Positions 24,601 to 38,100 of a DNA stretch of 64,000 nucleotides are shown one piece after another (the stretch's first letter is position 1; each line of letters starts with the position of its first letter). Under the pieces are notes generated by a model. It searched no databases and was not told the DNA's origin. It saw nothing but the letters and a program-made list of their open reading frames with translations. The stretch comes from Lutraria lutraria (taxonomy: Eukaryota > Mollusca > Bivalvia > Venerida > Mactridae). The stretch lies in contig OZ026847.1 in the NCBI GenBank assembly GCA_964023205.1, forward strand, positions 6,880,819 through 6,944,818, in the 5' to 3' direction. The translations under genes and the position numbers were made by a program.

Positions 24601-24945
24601 GACATTTCATTAAATGAAATTTATTATTAATTCATTTTTGATAATATAATTATATGCTAAATATATCATTTTGGCATACGTCCACATGTCACTTATAAAA
24701 ACATGTCATAAAATAATATAGATTACCTACTTTGTATATCTATTTTTTCAATGATGTGTAAACAAAGGACGGATAATAAAATCATATTTTTGAGATCCCC
24801 TTATATGGTTGCTAACTTTACCTGATTATTGATTTTTTATACGCATCTCACATTGACTCACAAACAATTGGGCACGTCGAGTTATATTTGTTAGATATCA
24901 TTTCAATCAAATTGCAGAAATTGATTGTACTGTTTATATACACCA
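21681..24945. other. Non-coding mosaic of repeats
   Basis: It holds a copy of the 170-bp dispersed repeat (21710-21875) and a terminus near 23406 (GGGGCCGTATATATAAAGCT on the minus strand) with CTTAAG-rich subterminal sequence that resembles the family ending at 16622. Around 22615-22690 is a direct repeat of ACTCTAGGGAGRTCC next to AGTGGCGTAGCCAG. A degenerate ribozyme-like patch lies at 23051-23085. No gene recognised. Confidence 0.5.
21710..21875 (+). repeat. Dispersed 170-bp repeat, copy 2
   Basis: It runs from CATCAAACCTGGGCATGG to GCTTAAAAAACACAGT, collinear with copy 1 at 8083-8252, with scattered differences. Confidence 0.7.
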
Positions 24946-25830
24946 GGGCCCGTATTCACAAACCAACTAAGATGAAAAATTATCTAAGAATCCCGAAATT
25001 ATCTTAGTTTTCGCCAAGTTTTGCTAACTTTGTAAGATTTTTCTTAACTTTCGTCTTAGAGTGAAAAACATTCTTAGAAAAATTCTTAGATCGACGATTT
25101 TTATCTTAAAAGTTTAGTCAAGGTACGAGGTGTCTTAACTTAGATAAAAACAAAACGAAAATGGATGCTTCGTCGAACCAGAGACGTATAATACGTCTCT
25201 GTTCGAACTCATTATTTTTCTATATCTATGAAGATTCCGGATTTCTTGGATTATGAACTTTTAAACACTTTTCTGTCGTTAAACAATTTATGGTGACATT
25301 AGTAAAGACAGATATCAGTGATTAATGTGATTTTGATGTGATAAACATTTAGACAGATAAACATTGCTTTACATGAACACTTTTGGGTGTAAATATATTC
25401 AGCCACTGTTTTGCTGTATTAATGTTTGATATGAACATGAAATCCAAGGACAACTGTATAATCTTAAATCTTTATTACCTTGTATAAATTTTGTTGTGAA
25501 TGCCCATATTGTGATGTTTGTTCCAGCTGAAAGCACATGCATGCAAGTACTTCTTTGTGAATTTAGTATAACATCAATTATAACTTAATTATTGTTTTGT
25601 GCAGTGTGTTGAATAGAGTATATTACAGGTATAAGCTATTTTAAAACTACCAGTAAACATGCAATTGTATCAGGCCTTGGTAATATGAATTCAGTGAAGT
25701 AAATGATATCAGTAAACTTTAAAATAAAATTCATTTGTATGAATTTGAAATAAATGCTGCACAACTGAAAGATGTTTTTGTTATTAACCATTGATGTTCA
25801 GTTATGGATGAAACATTATACAGCCATGTT
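24946..25830 (+). mobile_element. GGGCCCGTATTC element, second copy, 3'-truncated
   Basis: It is collinear with 19861-20735 at high identity and stops matching near 25825, without the right terminus. It differs by a 30-bp insertion at 25179-25208 (a 23-bp palindrome plus a duplicated TCGAAC) and by loss of a short TTAAGAAATTTTCTTAG stretch. Confidence 0.7.
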
Positions 25831-26582
25831 TCAGTAGTGAGAATAAATGTATTGTAAGCTAATGTGTTTATATGCAGAATAGAATCAAATTACTATTTGA
25901 CTGTGCATACAATAACAAAATTATTACTAGGATTCTTGAATTTTGTCTTTTCATAATATTCGCATTTGCAAAATTAATTTTACTGATGAAACAAATTAAT
26001 GTCAATATCATACGTTTCTGTCCATTTTAACGACGTACATAATAGTTGGGACATGCTCTTGAAATCCAAAAGTTATACAGTGAAATATCGATTTTTGGAT
26101 CAATTAAGATAACATATTTTATCTGTTACGCGTGACTGACTTTATTACTTTATGACCCCTAATAAAGTCAGCATAACGCAAGCAAGGAGGGTAACAATAG
26201 GTACACTGTATATAAACCCCTAAATTGTAGTTGTTTCCCTTGAAAATTGATCAGATACTCGATAAGGCCATGTCCGCCAAAGTTGGACATGTCTATCTGA
26301 GGTTAAATTTTCGTGCACATATCTAACAAGTCAAGCTACGTGACTCTATCAACAATCAAAGCTCTGAAGGTTCTGCTGTTGTTGGGAACTAAAAAGCAGT
26401 CAAAAGTTGAATTTCTTTGTAGAGTGAGTTTTGGAAAACGAACGATAGTTCGCGCATGAATTTTGTTGCAGACTTAAGTACTACGAACGCTTTTCTACAC
26501 CCGCTATGCAGTTGTTACAATTGTTCCCGTTCCATTAGCCTGGATTACCTGCCCCTTACACTACGTACTATTACGTAGCATA
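25831..26582. other. Non-coding
   Basis: Nothing gene-like or clearly repetitive seen. Confidence 0.45.
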
Positions 26583-27189
26583 CTGTAGAACGCCTTAATT
26601 TCGCGAGGTTAAAAGATCGCGTTTTTTTGGTTAAAAATCAGCTGTTATCTTTATTCGCGTATTTATGAATTCGCGACGTCATCAGGCAGAATTAAAGTGC
26701 GATCAAACGCACGCTGTCTTTGCTTTGATATTTGTGCGTCACACCTGATCTGTTAGACATTAAAGCTGTGATTCAGTGTTTCATATCTAATAAAGTATAA
26801 TAACAATATACTGATACTAGTTTTGGATTGTTGAGAAAGTTATGTTTTACAAACAGTAGGTAAGTGTGAAAAATGGTTACTATGTTCAAACGGCGTCCAA
26901 AATTGTTCAACAAACGATAGTTTAGTAAAAGCAATACTATATAAAAATAAGTTTGCGAACATTTCAGATACATGTTTATTGTTAATATATAGCTTTCAAC
27001 AGATTAACTAAACTGATTATTCTGCGAGAATATACTATTACAGAATTACGTTGCGTGTTTTCGGACATACTCATTATCGAATATATAAAACTGAGCATTT
27101 ATTCGCGGCATTTATGAATTCGCGAGGTATTCGATTCGCTAATATTAGCGAAATTAAAACCAACGCGAATAAAACCAGTTCTACGACAG
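26583..27189. mobile_element. Putative 0.6-kb MITE
   Basis: The left end CTGTAGAACGCCTTAATTTC and the right end, reverse-complemented CTGTCGTAGAACTGGTTTTA, share CTGT..AGAAC..TT..ATT.CGCG with a 3-nt offset. TTCGCGA-rich subterminal sequence occurs at both ends (26600-26690 and 27100-27160). No target duplication established, no gene inside. Confidence 0.45.
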
Positions 27190-29130
27190 GAACCAGACTA
27201 CCGTTACGTGTGCTTTCAGTACTTTGATTATGTTTCTCATCTGATCACCATAGATAGTTCAGCAATTAGCATAATAGTATATAGTCTACATTACCTGCCT
27301 CTTTGAATTTTCAACTTATGTAGAATGTAATATATCAGACATGGAGACATGCTCGAAGAATAAGCCACACGTTAAAAGCATTAAATTAATCGATTAAAAC
27401 ATCCCGATGAATGACTTTTTTAAATATCTGGTTGACTCACAATTATCATCGCAGCGTCCATGAATTCAATGATGACTTCTATACGTTTACAATAGAAGCT
27501 AGGAACCAGGCTAAATTAGCATATACAGCACGAGAATTATGACGTCATCCTTCCTTGAAATGTGTGTACTGATAGTAAATATTGATGTTATCCGAGGGAG
27601 ATGATTGTTTATACTTTTTACAACTGTTAACAGTTTTGTATTGCTCATTTACGATATTGCATAGCCATCTGATTTTGACTTATATGCACGTACTATTTGA
27701 ATTTGTATTTACACCATTGAATTGAAAAAATGGAACTATGTTCGTAGGCGGAAGGTTAATGGAAGCTGTTCGGTATGCAGAAAAATGAAGCAACAGAGCA
27801 ATTGTTGAAAAATGGTACAAATGATGTAATAACTTTTGTGTTCGTACCGAACAACAAAAATTGTATTACTTTTTGTACTATGTAGTCAAGTTAATTGCAC
27901 CAAGAGCTGCAGCTGTTTGTTTTGAAACAGCATATCCTAAGGAAAATACTACATTGTGCAGGTGACACACTGCGATCGGGAATAATGAAACACAATGATT
28001 TCTAAAATGCATGTTATTTAACTTTATTTTATTTCATGTTCATAACTTTGTAAGTAAGTGTAAATATACATATACTAAGTAACACTCTTTGTGAGAAGCA
28101 AAATTATATAATGTGGTTGTTTCTCTTCTGTGTGTATATACTTTCAAGTAGTCACTGAGTACGTTCGTGTTTCTGGCCGAGAGGACTTTCCATTGAACTC
28201 ACATTGGTGACAGTCACTGTTATCAGCAGGAGTACGAATACGTACTTGTTATCACTTTAAACCTATCTTCTAATCCATTAATTTCAAAAGACTCTTGATT
28301 TAGCAGATCCATTACCTGAAACGTATTAGATGAATTCAAAACATAGTTTATTTTTTAAATGTGTTTAGTTCTATCCCATGGGTATGATAACGAAGTGTAA
28401 CGTCATGTAACGTTTTACAAGATTGTGTCCTATGTTATTGATAAATAAGGTAAAAATATACGAAAGTTTGGTGCAACCTTTGTATTGCTAATCTTATGAA
28501 TAGCCTGCAGTATCGGTGCAATTTTTACCATTAGTTACGTAATTTTAGACAAAGGTTGTCTTTGTTTTCCGAAAATGTTAAAAATTTCATAAGTTTATTT
28601 CAGTGCAACAAAAACAGTATCATGAAAATCACCATTGCAAAATCGCAAAAAGTGTACAGTCAAATCACAACAAGGCGTTCAAATCATCACATGTCAACTT
28701 GCAATAAGTCGCACAGTTTAAAATTTTACACATAGTCTAACATTATGGTATTGTGTCTTCAATAAAGGTACCTTGGGAAAATAACAGGCCTTTTACCATA
28801 AATCGATCATTTTAGCATGTTTCTAGAAATAAACACGAACTATATTATATTTTACATACAGGTAAAACACATATTTCACCAGGGTATTAGTTCAACTTTC
28901 CGTAAAAGTTGATGATTGTTTGCATTTGGAGTCACATAACGAACATGTTTAACAGAAGAAATAGTGTAATAGAAGCGTATCTATATCAACAAAACATAAT
29001 TCTTATATACTCACAATTTCTCCGTCGGATTCCGCAAATGCTCACTTTTTCATGAATCAACTGCGTTGTTTATGTACAAATCAATGATGTTAAAATCGCA
29101 ACATCCGGTTTGACGTACAGTTCGTTTATA
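27190..29130. other. Non-coding, left flank of the satellite
   Basis: No gene recognised and no strong repeat. Its last 50 bp pass directly into the first divergent satellite units. Confidence 0.45.
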
Positions 29131-32100
29131 CACCGTGCAAAAGTTGATGTCACTGAACAAATTTTGTACTGTACACTTAAGTCAATATCACTGAACAAAT
29201 TTTGTACTGTACACTTAAGTTAATGTCACTGAACAAATTTTGTACTGTACACTTAAGTCAATGTCACTGAACAAATGTTGTACTGTACACTTAAGTCAAT
29301 ATCACTGAACAAATGTTGTACTGTACACTGAGGTTAATGTAAGTATAGTAGTGTTGTACTGTACACTTAAGTCAGTGTAAGTGTAGAAGTGTTGTACTGT
29401 ACACTTAAGTCAGTGTAAGTATAAAAGTGTTGTACTGTACACTAAAGTTAATGTAAGTATAGTAGTGTTGTACTGTACACTTAAGTCAGTGTAAGTGTAG
29501 AAGTGTTGTACTGTACACTAAGGTTCATGTAAGTATAGTAGTGTTGTACTGTACACTTAAGTCAGTGTAAGTGTAGAAGTGTTGTACTGTACACTAAGGT
29601 TAATGTAAGTATAGAAGTGTTGTACTGTACACTTAAGTCAGTTTAATTGAAGAAGTGTTGTACTGTACACTTAAGTCAGTGTAAGTATAGAAGTGTTGTA
29701 CTGTACACTAAGGTTAATGTAAGTATAGTAGTGTTGTACTGTACACTTAAATCAGTGTAAGTGTAGAAGTGTTGTACTGCACACTTAAGTCAGTGTAAGT
29801 GCAGGAGTGTTGTACTGTACACTAAGGTTAATGTAAGTATAGAAGGGTTGTACTGTACACTTAAGTCAGTGTAAGTGTAGAAGTGTTGTACTGTACACTA
29901 AGGTTAATGTAAGTATAGAAGTGTTGTACTGTACACTTAAGTCAGTGTAAGTGTAGAAGTGTTGTACTGTACACTAAGGTTAATGTAAGTATAGAAGTGT
30001 TGTACTGTACACTTAAGTCAGTGTAAGTGTAGATGTGTTGTACTGTACACTAAGGTTAATGTAAGTGTAGAAGTGTTGTACTGTACACTAAGGTTAATGT
30101 AAGTATAGAAGTGTTGTACCGTACACTTAAGTCAGTGTAAGTATAGAAGTGTTGTACTGTATACTAAGGTTAATGTAAGTATAGAAGTGTTGTACTGTAC
30201 ACTTAAGTCAGTGTAAGTGTAGAAGTGTTGTACTGTACACTAAGGTTAATGTAAGTATAGAAGTGTTGTACTGTACACTTAAGTCAGTGTAAGTGTAGAA
30301 GTGTTGTACTGTACACTAAGGTTAATGTAAGTATAGAAGTGTTGTACTGTACACTTAAGTCAGTGTAAGTGTAGATGTGTTGTACTGTACACTAAGGTTA
30401 ATGTAAGTGTAGAAGTGTTGTACTGTACACTAAGGTTAATGTAAGTATAGAAGTGTTGTACCGTACACTTAAGTCAGTGTAAGTATAGAAGTGTTGTACT
30501 GTACACTTAAGTCAGTGTAAGTATAGTAGTGTTGTACTGTATACTAAGGTTAATGTAAGTATAGAAGTGTTGTACTGTACACTTAAGTCAGTGTAAGTGT
30601 AGAAGTGTTGTACTGTACACTAAGGTTAATGTAAGTATAGAAGTGTTGTACTGTACACTTAAGTCAGTGTAAGACTTAGTGTAGATGTGTTGTACTGTAC
30701 ACTAAGGTTAATGTAAGTGTAGAAGTGTTGTACTGTACACTAAGGTTAATGTAAGTATAGAAGTGTTGTACCGTACACTTAAGTCAGTGTAAGTATAGAA
30801 GTGTTGTACTGTACACTAAGGTTAATGTAAGTATAGAAGTGTTGTACTGTACACTTAATTCAGTGTAAGTGTAGAAGTGTTGTACTGTACACTGAGGTTA
30901 ATGTAAGTATAGTTGTGTTGTACTGTACACTAAGGTTAATGTAAGTATAGAAGTGTTGTACTGTACACTTAAGTCAGTGTAAGTGTAGAAGTGTTGTACT
31001 GTACACTTAAGTCAGTGTAAGTATAGAAGTGTTGTAATGTACACTAAGGTTAATGTAAGTATAGTAGTGTTGTACTGTACACTTAAGTCAGTGTAAGTAT
31101 GGAAGTGTTGTACTGTACACTAAGGTTAATGTAAGTATAGTAGTGTTGTACTGTACACTAAGGTTCATGTAAGTATAGTAGTATTGTACTGTACACTTAA
31201 GTCAATGTAAGTGTAGAAGTGTTCTACTGTACACTAAGGTTAATGTAAGTGTAGAAGTGTTGTACTGTACACTAAGGTTAATGTAAGTATAGTAGTGTTG
31301 TACTGTACACTTAAATCAGTGTAAGTGTAGAAGTGTTGTACTGTACACTAAGGTTAATGTAAGTATAGTAGTGTTGTACTGTATACTAAGGTTAATGTAA
31401 GTATAGAAGTGTTGTACTGTACACTTAAGTCAGTGTAAGTGTAGATGTGTTGTACTGTACACTAAGGTTAATGTAAGTGTAGAAGTGTTGTACTGTACAC
31501 TAAGGTTAATGTAAGTATAGTAGTGTTGTACTGTACACTTAAATCAGTGTAAGTGTAGAAGTGTTGTACTGTACACTTAAGTCAGTGTAAGTGTACAAGT
31601 GTTGTACTGTACACTAAGGTTAATGTAAGTATAGTAGTGTTGTACTGTACACTAAGGTTAATGTAAGTGTAGAAGTTTTGTACTGTACACTAAGGTTAAT
31701 GTAAGTATAGTAGTGTTGTACTGTACACTAAGGTTAATGTAAGTATAGTAGTGTTGTACTGTACACTAAGGTTAATGTAAGTGTACAAGTGTTGTACTGT
31801 ACACTAAGGTTAATGTAAGTATAGTAGTGTTGTACTGTACACTAAGGTTAATGTAAGTATAGTAGTGTTGTACTGTACACTAAGGTTCATGTAAGTATAG
31901 TAGTATTGTACTGTACACTTAAGTCAATGTAAGTGTAGAAGTGTTCTACTGTACACTAAGTTTAATGTAAGTGTAGAAGTGTTGTACTGTACACTGAGGT
32001 TAATGTAAGTATAGAAGTGTTGTACTGTACACTTAAGTCAGTGTAAGTGTAGAAGTGTTGTACTGTACACTAAGGTTAATGTAAGTATAGTAATGTTGTA

Positions 32101-35100
32101 CTGTACACTTAAGTCAGTGTAAGTGTAGAAGTGTTGTACTGTACACTAAGGTTAATGTCAGTATAGTAGTGTTGTACTGTACACTAAGGTTAATGTAAGT
32201 ATAGAAGTGTTGTACTGTACACTTAAGTCAGTGTAAGTGTAGATGTGTTGTACTGTACACTAAGGTTAATGTAAGTGTAGAAGTGTTGTACTGTACACTA
32301 AGGTTAATGTAAGTATAGTAGTGTTGTACTGTACACTTAAATCAGTGTAAGTGTAGAAGTGTTGTACTGTACACTTAAGTCAGTGTAAGTGTACAAGTGT
32401 TGTACTGTACACTAAGGTTAATGTAAGTATAGTAGTGTTGTACTGTACACTAAGGTTAATGTAAGTGTAGAAGTTTTGTACTGTACACTAAGGTTAATGT
32501 AAGTATAGTAATGTTGTACTGTACACTTAAGTCAGTGTAAGTGTAGAAGTGTTGTACTGTACACCAAGGTTAATGTAAGTATAGTAGTGTTGTACTGTAC
32601 ACTAAGGTTAATGTAAGTATAGAAGTGTTGTACTGTACACTTAAGTCATTGTAAGTGTATATGTGTTGTACTGTACACTAAGGTTAATGTAAGTATAGTT
32701 GTGTTGTACTGTACACTAAGGTTAATGTTAGTATAGTAATGTTGTACTGTACACTTAAGTCAGTGTAAGTGTAGAAGTGTTGTACTGTACACTTAAGTCA
32801 GTGTAAATATAGAAGTGTTGTACTGTACACTAAGGTTAATGTAAGTATAGTAATTAGTGTTGTACTGTACACTTAAGTCAGTGTAAGTGTAGACGTGTTG
32901 TACTGTACACTTAAGTCAGTGTAAGTATAGAAGTGTTGTACTGTACACTTAAGTCAGTGTAAGTGTAAAAGTGTTGTACTGTACACTAAGGTTAATGTAA
33001 GTATAGTAATTAGTGTTGTACTGTACACTTAAGTCAGTGTAAGTGTAGAAGTGTTGTACTGTACACTTAAGTCAGTGTAAGTGTAGAAGTGTTGTACTGT
33101 ACACTAAGGTTAATGTAAGTATAGTAATGTTGTACTGTACACTTAAGTCAGTGTAAGTGTAGAAGTGTTGTACTGTACACTTAAGTCAGTGTAAATATAG
33201 AAGTGTTGTACTGTACACTAAGGTTAATGTAAGTATAGTAATTAGTGTTGTACTGTACACTTAAGTCAGTGTAAGTGTAGACGTGTTGTACTGTACACTT
33301 AAGTCAGTGTAAGTATAGAAGTGTTGTACTGTACACTAAGGTTAATGTAAGTATAGTAATTAGTGTTGTACTGTACACTTAAGTCAGTGTAAATATAGAA
33401 GTGTTGTACTGTACACTTAAGTCAGTGTAAGTGTAAAAGTGTTGTACTGTACACTAAGGTTAATGTAAGTATAGTAATTAGTGTTGTACTGTACACTTAA
33501 GTCAGTGTAAGTGTAGAAGTGTTGTACTGTACACTAAGGTTAATGTAAGTATAGAAGTGTTGTTCTGTACTCTTAAGTCAGTGTAAGTATGGAAGTGTTG
33601 TACTGTACACTAAGGTTAATGTAAGTATAGTAATTAGTGTTGTACTGTACACTTAAGTCAGTGTAAGTGTAGAAGTGTTGTACTGTACACTAAGGTTAAT
33701 GTAAGTATAGTAGTGTTGTACTATACACTTAAGTCAGTGTAAGTGTAGAAGTGTTGTACTGTACACTAAGGTCAATGTAAGTATAGTAGTGTTGTACTGT
33801 ACACTTAAGTCAGTGTAAGTGTAGAAGTGTTGTACTGTACACTAAGGTTAATGTAAGTTTAGAAGTGTTGTACTGTACACTAAATTTAATGTAAGTATAG
33901 TAGTGTTGTACTGTACACTTAAGTCAGTGTAAGTGTAGAAGTGTTGTACTGTACACTAAAGTTAATGTAAGTATAGAAGTGTTGTACTGTACACTAAATT
34001 TAATGTAAGTATAGAAGTGTTGTACTGTACACTTAAGTCAGTGTAAGTGTAGAATTGTTGTACTGTACACTAAATCTAATGTAAGTGTAGTAGTGTTGTA
34101 CTGTACACTAAGGTTAATGTATTTATAGAAGTGTTGTACTGTACACTAAGGTTAATGTAAGTATAGTAGTGTTGTACTGTACACTTAAGTCAGTGTAAGT
34201 GTAGAAGTGTTGTACTGTACACTAAGGTCAATGTAAGTATAGTAGTGTTGTACTGTACACTTAAGTCAGTGTAAGTGTAGAAGTGTTGTACTGTACACTA
34301 AGGTTAATGTAAGTATAGAAGTGTTGTACTGTACACTAAAGTTAATGTAAGTATAGTAGTGTTGTACTGTACATTTAAGTCCGTGTAAGTGTAGAAGTGT
34401 TGTACTGTACACTAAAGTTAATGTAAGTATAGAAGTTGTGTACTGTACACTAAAGTTAATGTAAGTATAGAAGTGTTGTACTGTACACTTAAGTCAGTGT
34501 AAGTGTAGAAGTGTTGTACTGTACACTAAGGTTAATGTAAGTATAGAAGTGTTGTACTGTACACTTAAGTCAGTGTAAGTGTAGATGTGTTGTACTGTAC
34601 ACTAAGGTTAATGTAAGTGTAGAAGTGTTGTACTGTACACTAAGGTTAATGAAAGTATAGAAGTGTTGTACCGTACACTTAAGTCAGTGTAAGTATAGAA
34701 GTGTTGTACTGTACACTAAGGTTAATGTAAGTATAGAAGTGTTGTACTGTACACTTAATTCAGTGTAAGTGTAGAAGTGTTGTACTGTACACTGAGGTTA
34801 ATGTAAGTATAGTTGTGTTGTACTGTACACTAAGGTTAATGTAAGTATAGAAGTGTTGTACTGTACACTTAAGTCAGTGTAAGTGTAGAAGTGTTGTACT
34901 GTACACTTAAGTCAGTGTAAGTATAGAAGTGTTGTACTGTACACTAAGGTTAATGTAAGTATAGTAGTGTTGTACTGTACACTTAAGTCAGTGTAAGTAT
35001 GGAAGTGTTGTACTGTACACTAAGGTTAATGTAAGTATAGTAGTGTTGTACTGTACACTAAGGTTCATGTAAGTATAGTAGTATTGTACTGTACACTTAA

Positions 35101-38100
35101 GTCAATGTAAGTGTAGAAGTGTTCTACTGTACACTAAGGTTAATGTAAGTGTAGAAGTGTTGTACTGTACACTAAGGTTAATGTAAGTATAGTAGTGTTG
35201 TACTGTACACTTAAATCAGTGTAAGTGTAGAAGTGTTGTACTGTACACTAAGGTTAATGTAAGTATAGTAGTGTTGTACTGTATACTAAGGTTAATGTAA
35301 GTATAGAAGTGTTGTACTGTACACTTAAGTCAGTGTAAGTGTAGAAGTGTTGTACTGTACACTAAGGTTAATGTAAGTATAGTAATGTTGTACTGTACAC
35401 TTAAGTCAGTGTAAGTGTAGAAGTGTTGTACTGTACACTAAGGTTAATGTCAGTATAGTAGTGTTGTACTGTACACTAAGGTTAATGTAAGTATAGAAGT
35501 GTTGTACTGTACACTTAAGTCAGTGTAAGTGTAGATGTGTTGTACTGTACACTAAGGTTAATGTAAGTGTAGAAGTGTTGTACTGTACACTAAGGTTAAT
35601 GTAAGTATAGTAGTGTTGTACTGTACACTTAAATCAGTGTAAGTGTAGAAGTGTTGTACTGTACACTTAAGTCAGTGTAAGTGTACAAGTGTTGTACTGT
35701 ACACTAAGGTTAATGTAAGTATAGTAGTGTTGTACTGTACACTAAGGTTAATGTAAGTGTAGAAGTTTTGTACTGTACACTAAGGTTAATGTAAGTATAG
35801 TAGTGTTGTACTGTACACTAAGGTTAATGTAAGTATAGTAGTGTTGTACTGTACACTAAGGTTAATGTAAGTGTACAAGTGTTGTACTGTACACTAAGGT
35901 TAATGTAAGTATAGTAGTGTTGTACTGTACACTAAGGTTAATGTAAGTATAGTAGTGTTGTACTGTACACTAAGGTTCATGTAAGTATAGTAGTATTGTA
36001 CTGTACACTTAAGTCAATGTAAGTGTAGAAGTGTTCTACTGTACACTATGGTTAATGTAAGTATAGAAGTGTTGTACTGTACACTTAAGTCAGTGTAAGT
36101 GTAGAAGTGTTGTACTGTACACTAAGGTTAATGTAAGTATAGTAATGTTGTACTGTACACTTAAGTCAGTGTAAGTGTAGAAGTGTTGTACTGTACACTA
36201 AGGTTAATGTCAGCATAGTAGTGTTGTACTGTACACTAAGGTTAATGTAAGTATAGAAGTGTTGTACTGTACACTTAAGTCAGTGTAAGTGTAGATGTGT
36301 TGTACTGTACACTAAGGTTAATGTAAGTGTAGAAGTGTTGTACTGTACACTAAGGTTAATGTAAGTATAGTAGTGTTGTACTGTACACTTAAATCAGTGT
36401 AAGTGTAGAAGTGTTGTACTGTACACTTAAGTCAGTGTAAGTGTACAAGTGTTGTACTGTACACTAAGGTTAATGTAAGTATAGTAGTGTTGTACTGTAC
36501 ACTAAGGTTAATGTAAGTGTAGAAGTTTTGTACTGTACACTAAGGTTAATGTAAGTATAGTAATGTTGTACTGTACACTTAAGTCAGTGTAAGTGTAGAA
36601 GTGTTGTACTGTACACCAAGGTTAATGTAAGTATAGTAGTGTTGTACTGTACACTAAGGTTAATGTAAGTATAGAAGTGTTGTACTGTACACTTAAGTCA
36701 TTGTAAGTGTATATGTGTTGTACTGTACACTAAGGTTAATGTAAGTATAGTTGTGTTGTACTGTACACTAAGGTTAATGTTAGTATAGTAATGTTGTACT
36801 GTACACTTAAGTCAGTGTAAGTGTAGAAGTGTTGTACTGTACACTTAAGTCAGTGTAAATATATAAGTGTTGTACTGTACACTAAGGTTAATGTAAGTAT
36901 AGTAATTAGTGTTGTACTGTACACTTAAGTCAGTGTAAGTGTAGACGTGTTGTACTGTACACTTAAGTCAGTGTAAGTATAGAAGTGTTGTACTGTACAC
37001 TTAAGTCAGTGTAAGTGTAAAAGTGTTGTACTGTACACTAAGGTTAATGTAAGTATAGTAATTAGTGTTGTACTGTACACTTAAGTCAGTGTAAGTGTAG
37101 AAGTGTTGTACTGTACACTTAAGTCAGTGTAAGTGTAGAAGTGTTGTACTGTACACTAAGGTTAATGTAAGTATAGTAATGTTGTACTGTACACTTAAGT
37201 CAGTGTAAGTGTAGAAGTGTTGTACTGTACACTTAAGTCAGTGTAAGTGTAGAAGTGTTGTACTGTACACTAAGGTTAATGTAAGTATAGTAATGTTGTA
37301 CTGTACACTTAAGTCAGTGTAAGTGTAGAAGTGTTGTACTGTACACCAAGGTTAATGTAAGTATAGTAGTGTTGTACTGTACACTAAGGTTAATGTAAGT
37401 ATAGAAGTGTTGTACTGTACACTTAAGTCATTGTAAGTGTATATGTGTTGTACTGTACACTAAGGTTAATGTAAGTATAGTTGTGTTGTACTGTACACTA
37501 AGGTTAATGTTAGTATAGTAATGTTGTACTGTACACTTAAGTCAGTGTAAGTGTAGAAGTGTTGTACTGTACACTTAAGTCAGTGTAAATATAGAAGTGT
37601 TGTACTGTACACTAAGGTTAATGTAAGTATAGTAATTAGTGTTGTACTGTACACTTAAGTCAGTGTAAGTGTAGACGTGTTGTACTGTACACTTAAGTCA
37701 GTGTAAGTATAGAAGTGTTGTACTGTACACTTAAGTCAGTGTAAGTGTAAAAGTGTTGTACTGTACACTAAGGTTAATGTAAGTATAGTAATTAGTGTTG
37801 TACTGTACACTTAAGTCAGTGTAAGTGTAGAAGTGTTGTACTGTACACTAAGGTTAATGTAAGTATAGAAGTGTTGTTCTGTACTCTTAAGTCAGTGTAA
37901 GTATGGAAGTGTTGTACTGTACACTAAGGTTAATGTAAGTATAGTAATTAGTGTTGTACTGTACACTTAAGTCAGTGTAAGTGTAGAAGTGTTGTACTGT
38001 ACACTAAGGTTAATGTAAGTATAGTAGTGTTGTACTATACACTTAAGTCAGTGTAAGTGTAGAAGTGTTGTACTGTACACTAAGGTTAATGTCAGTATAG

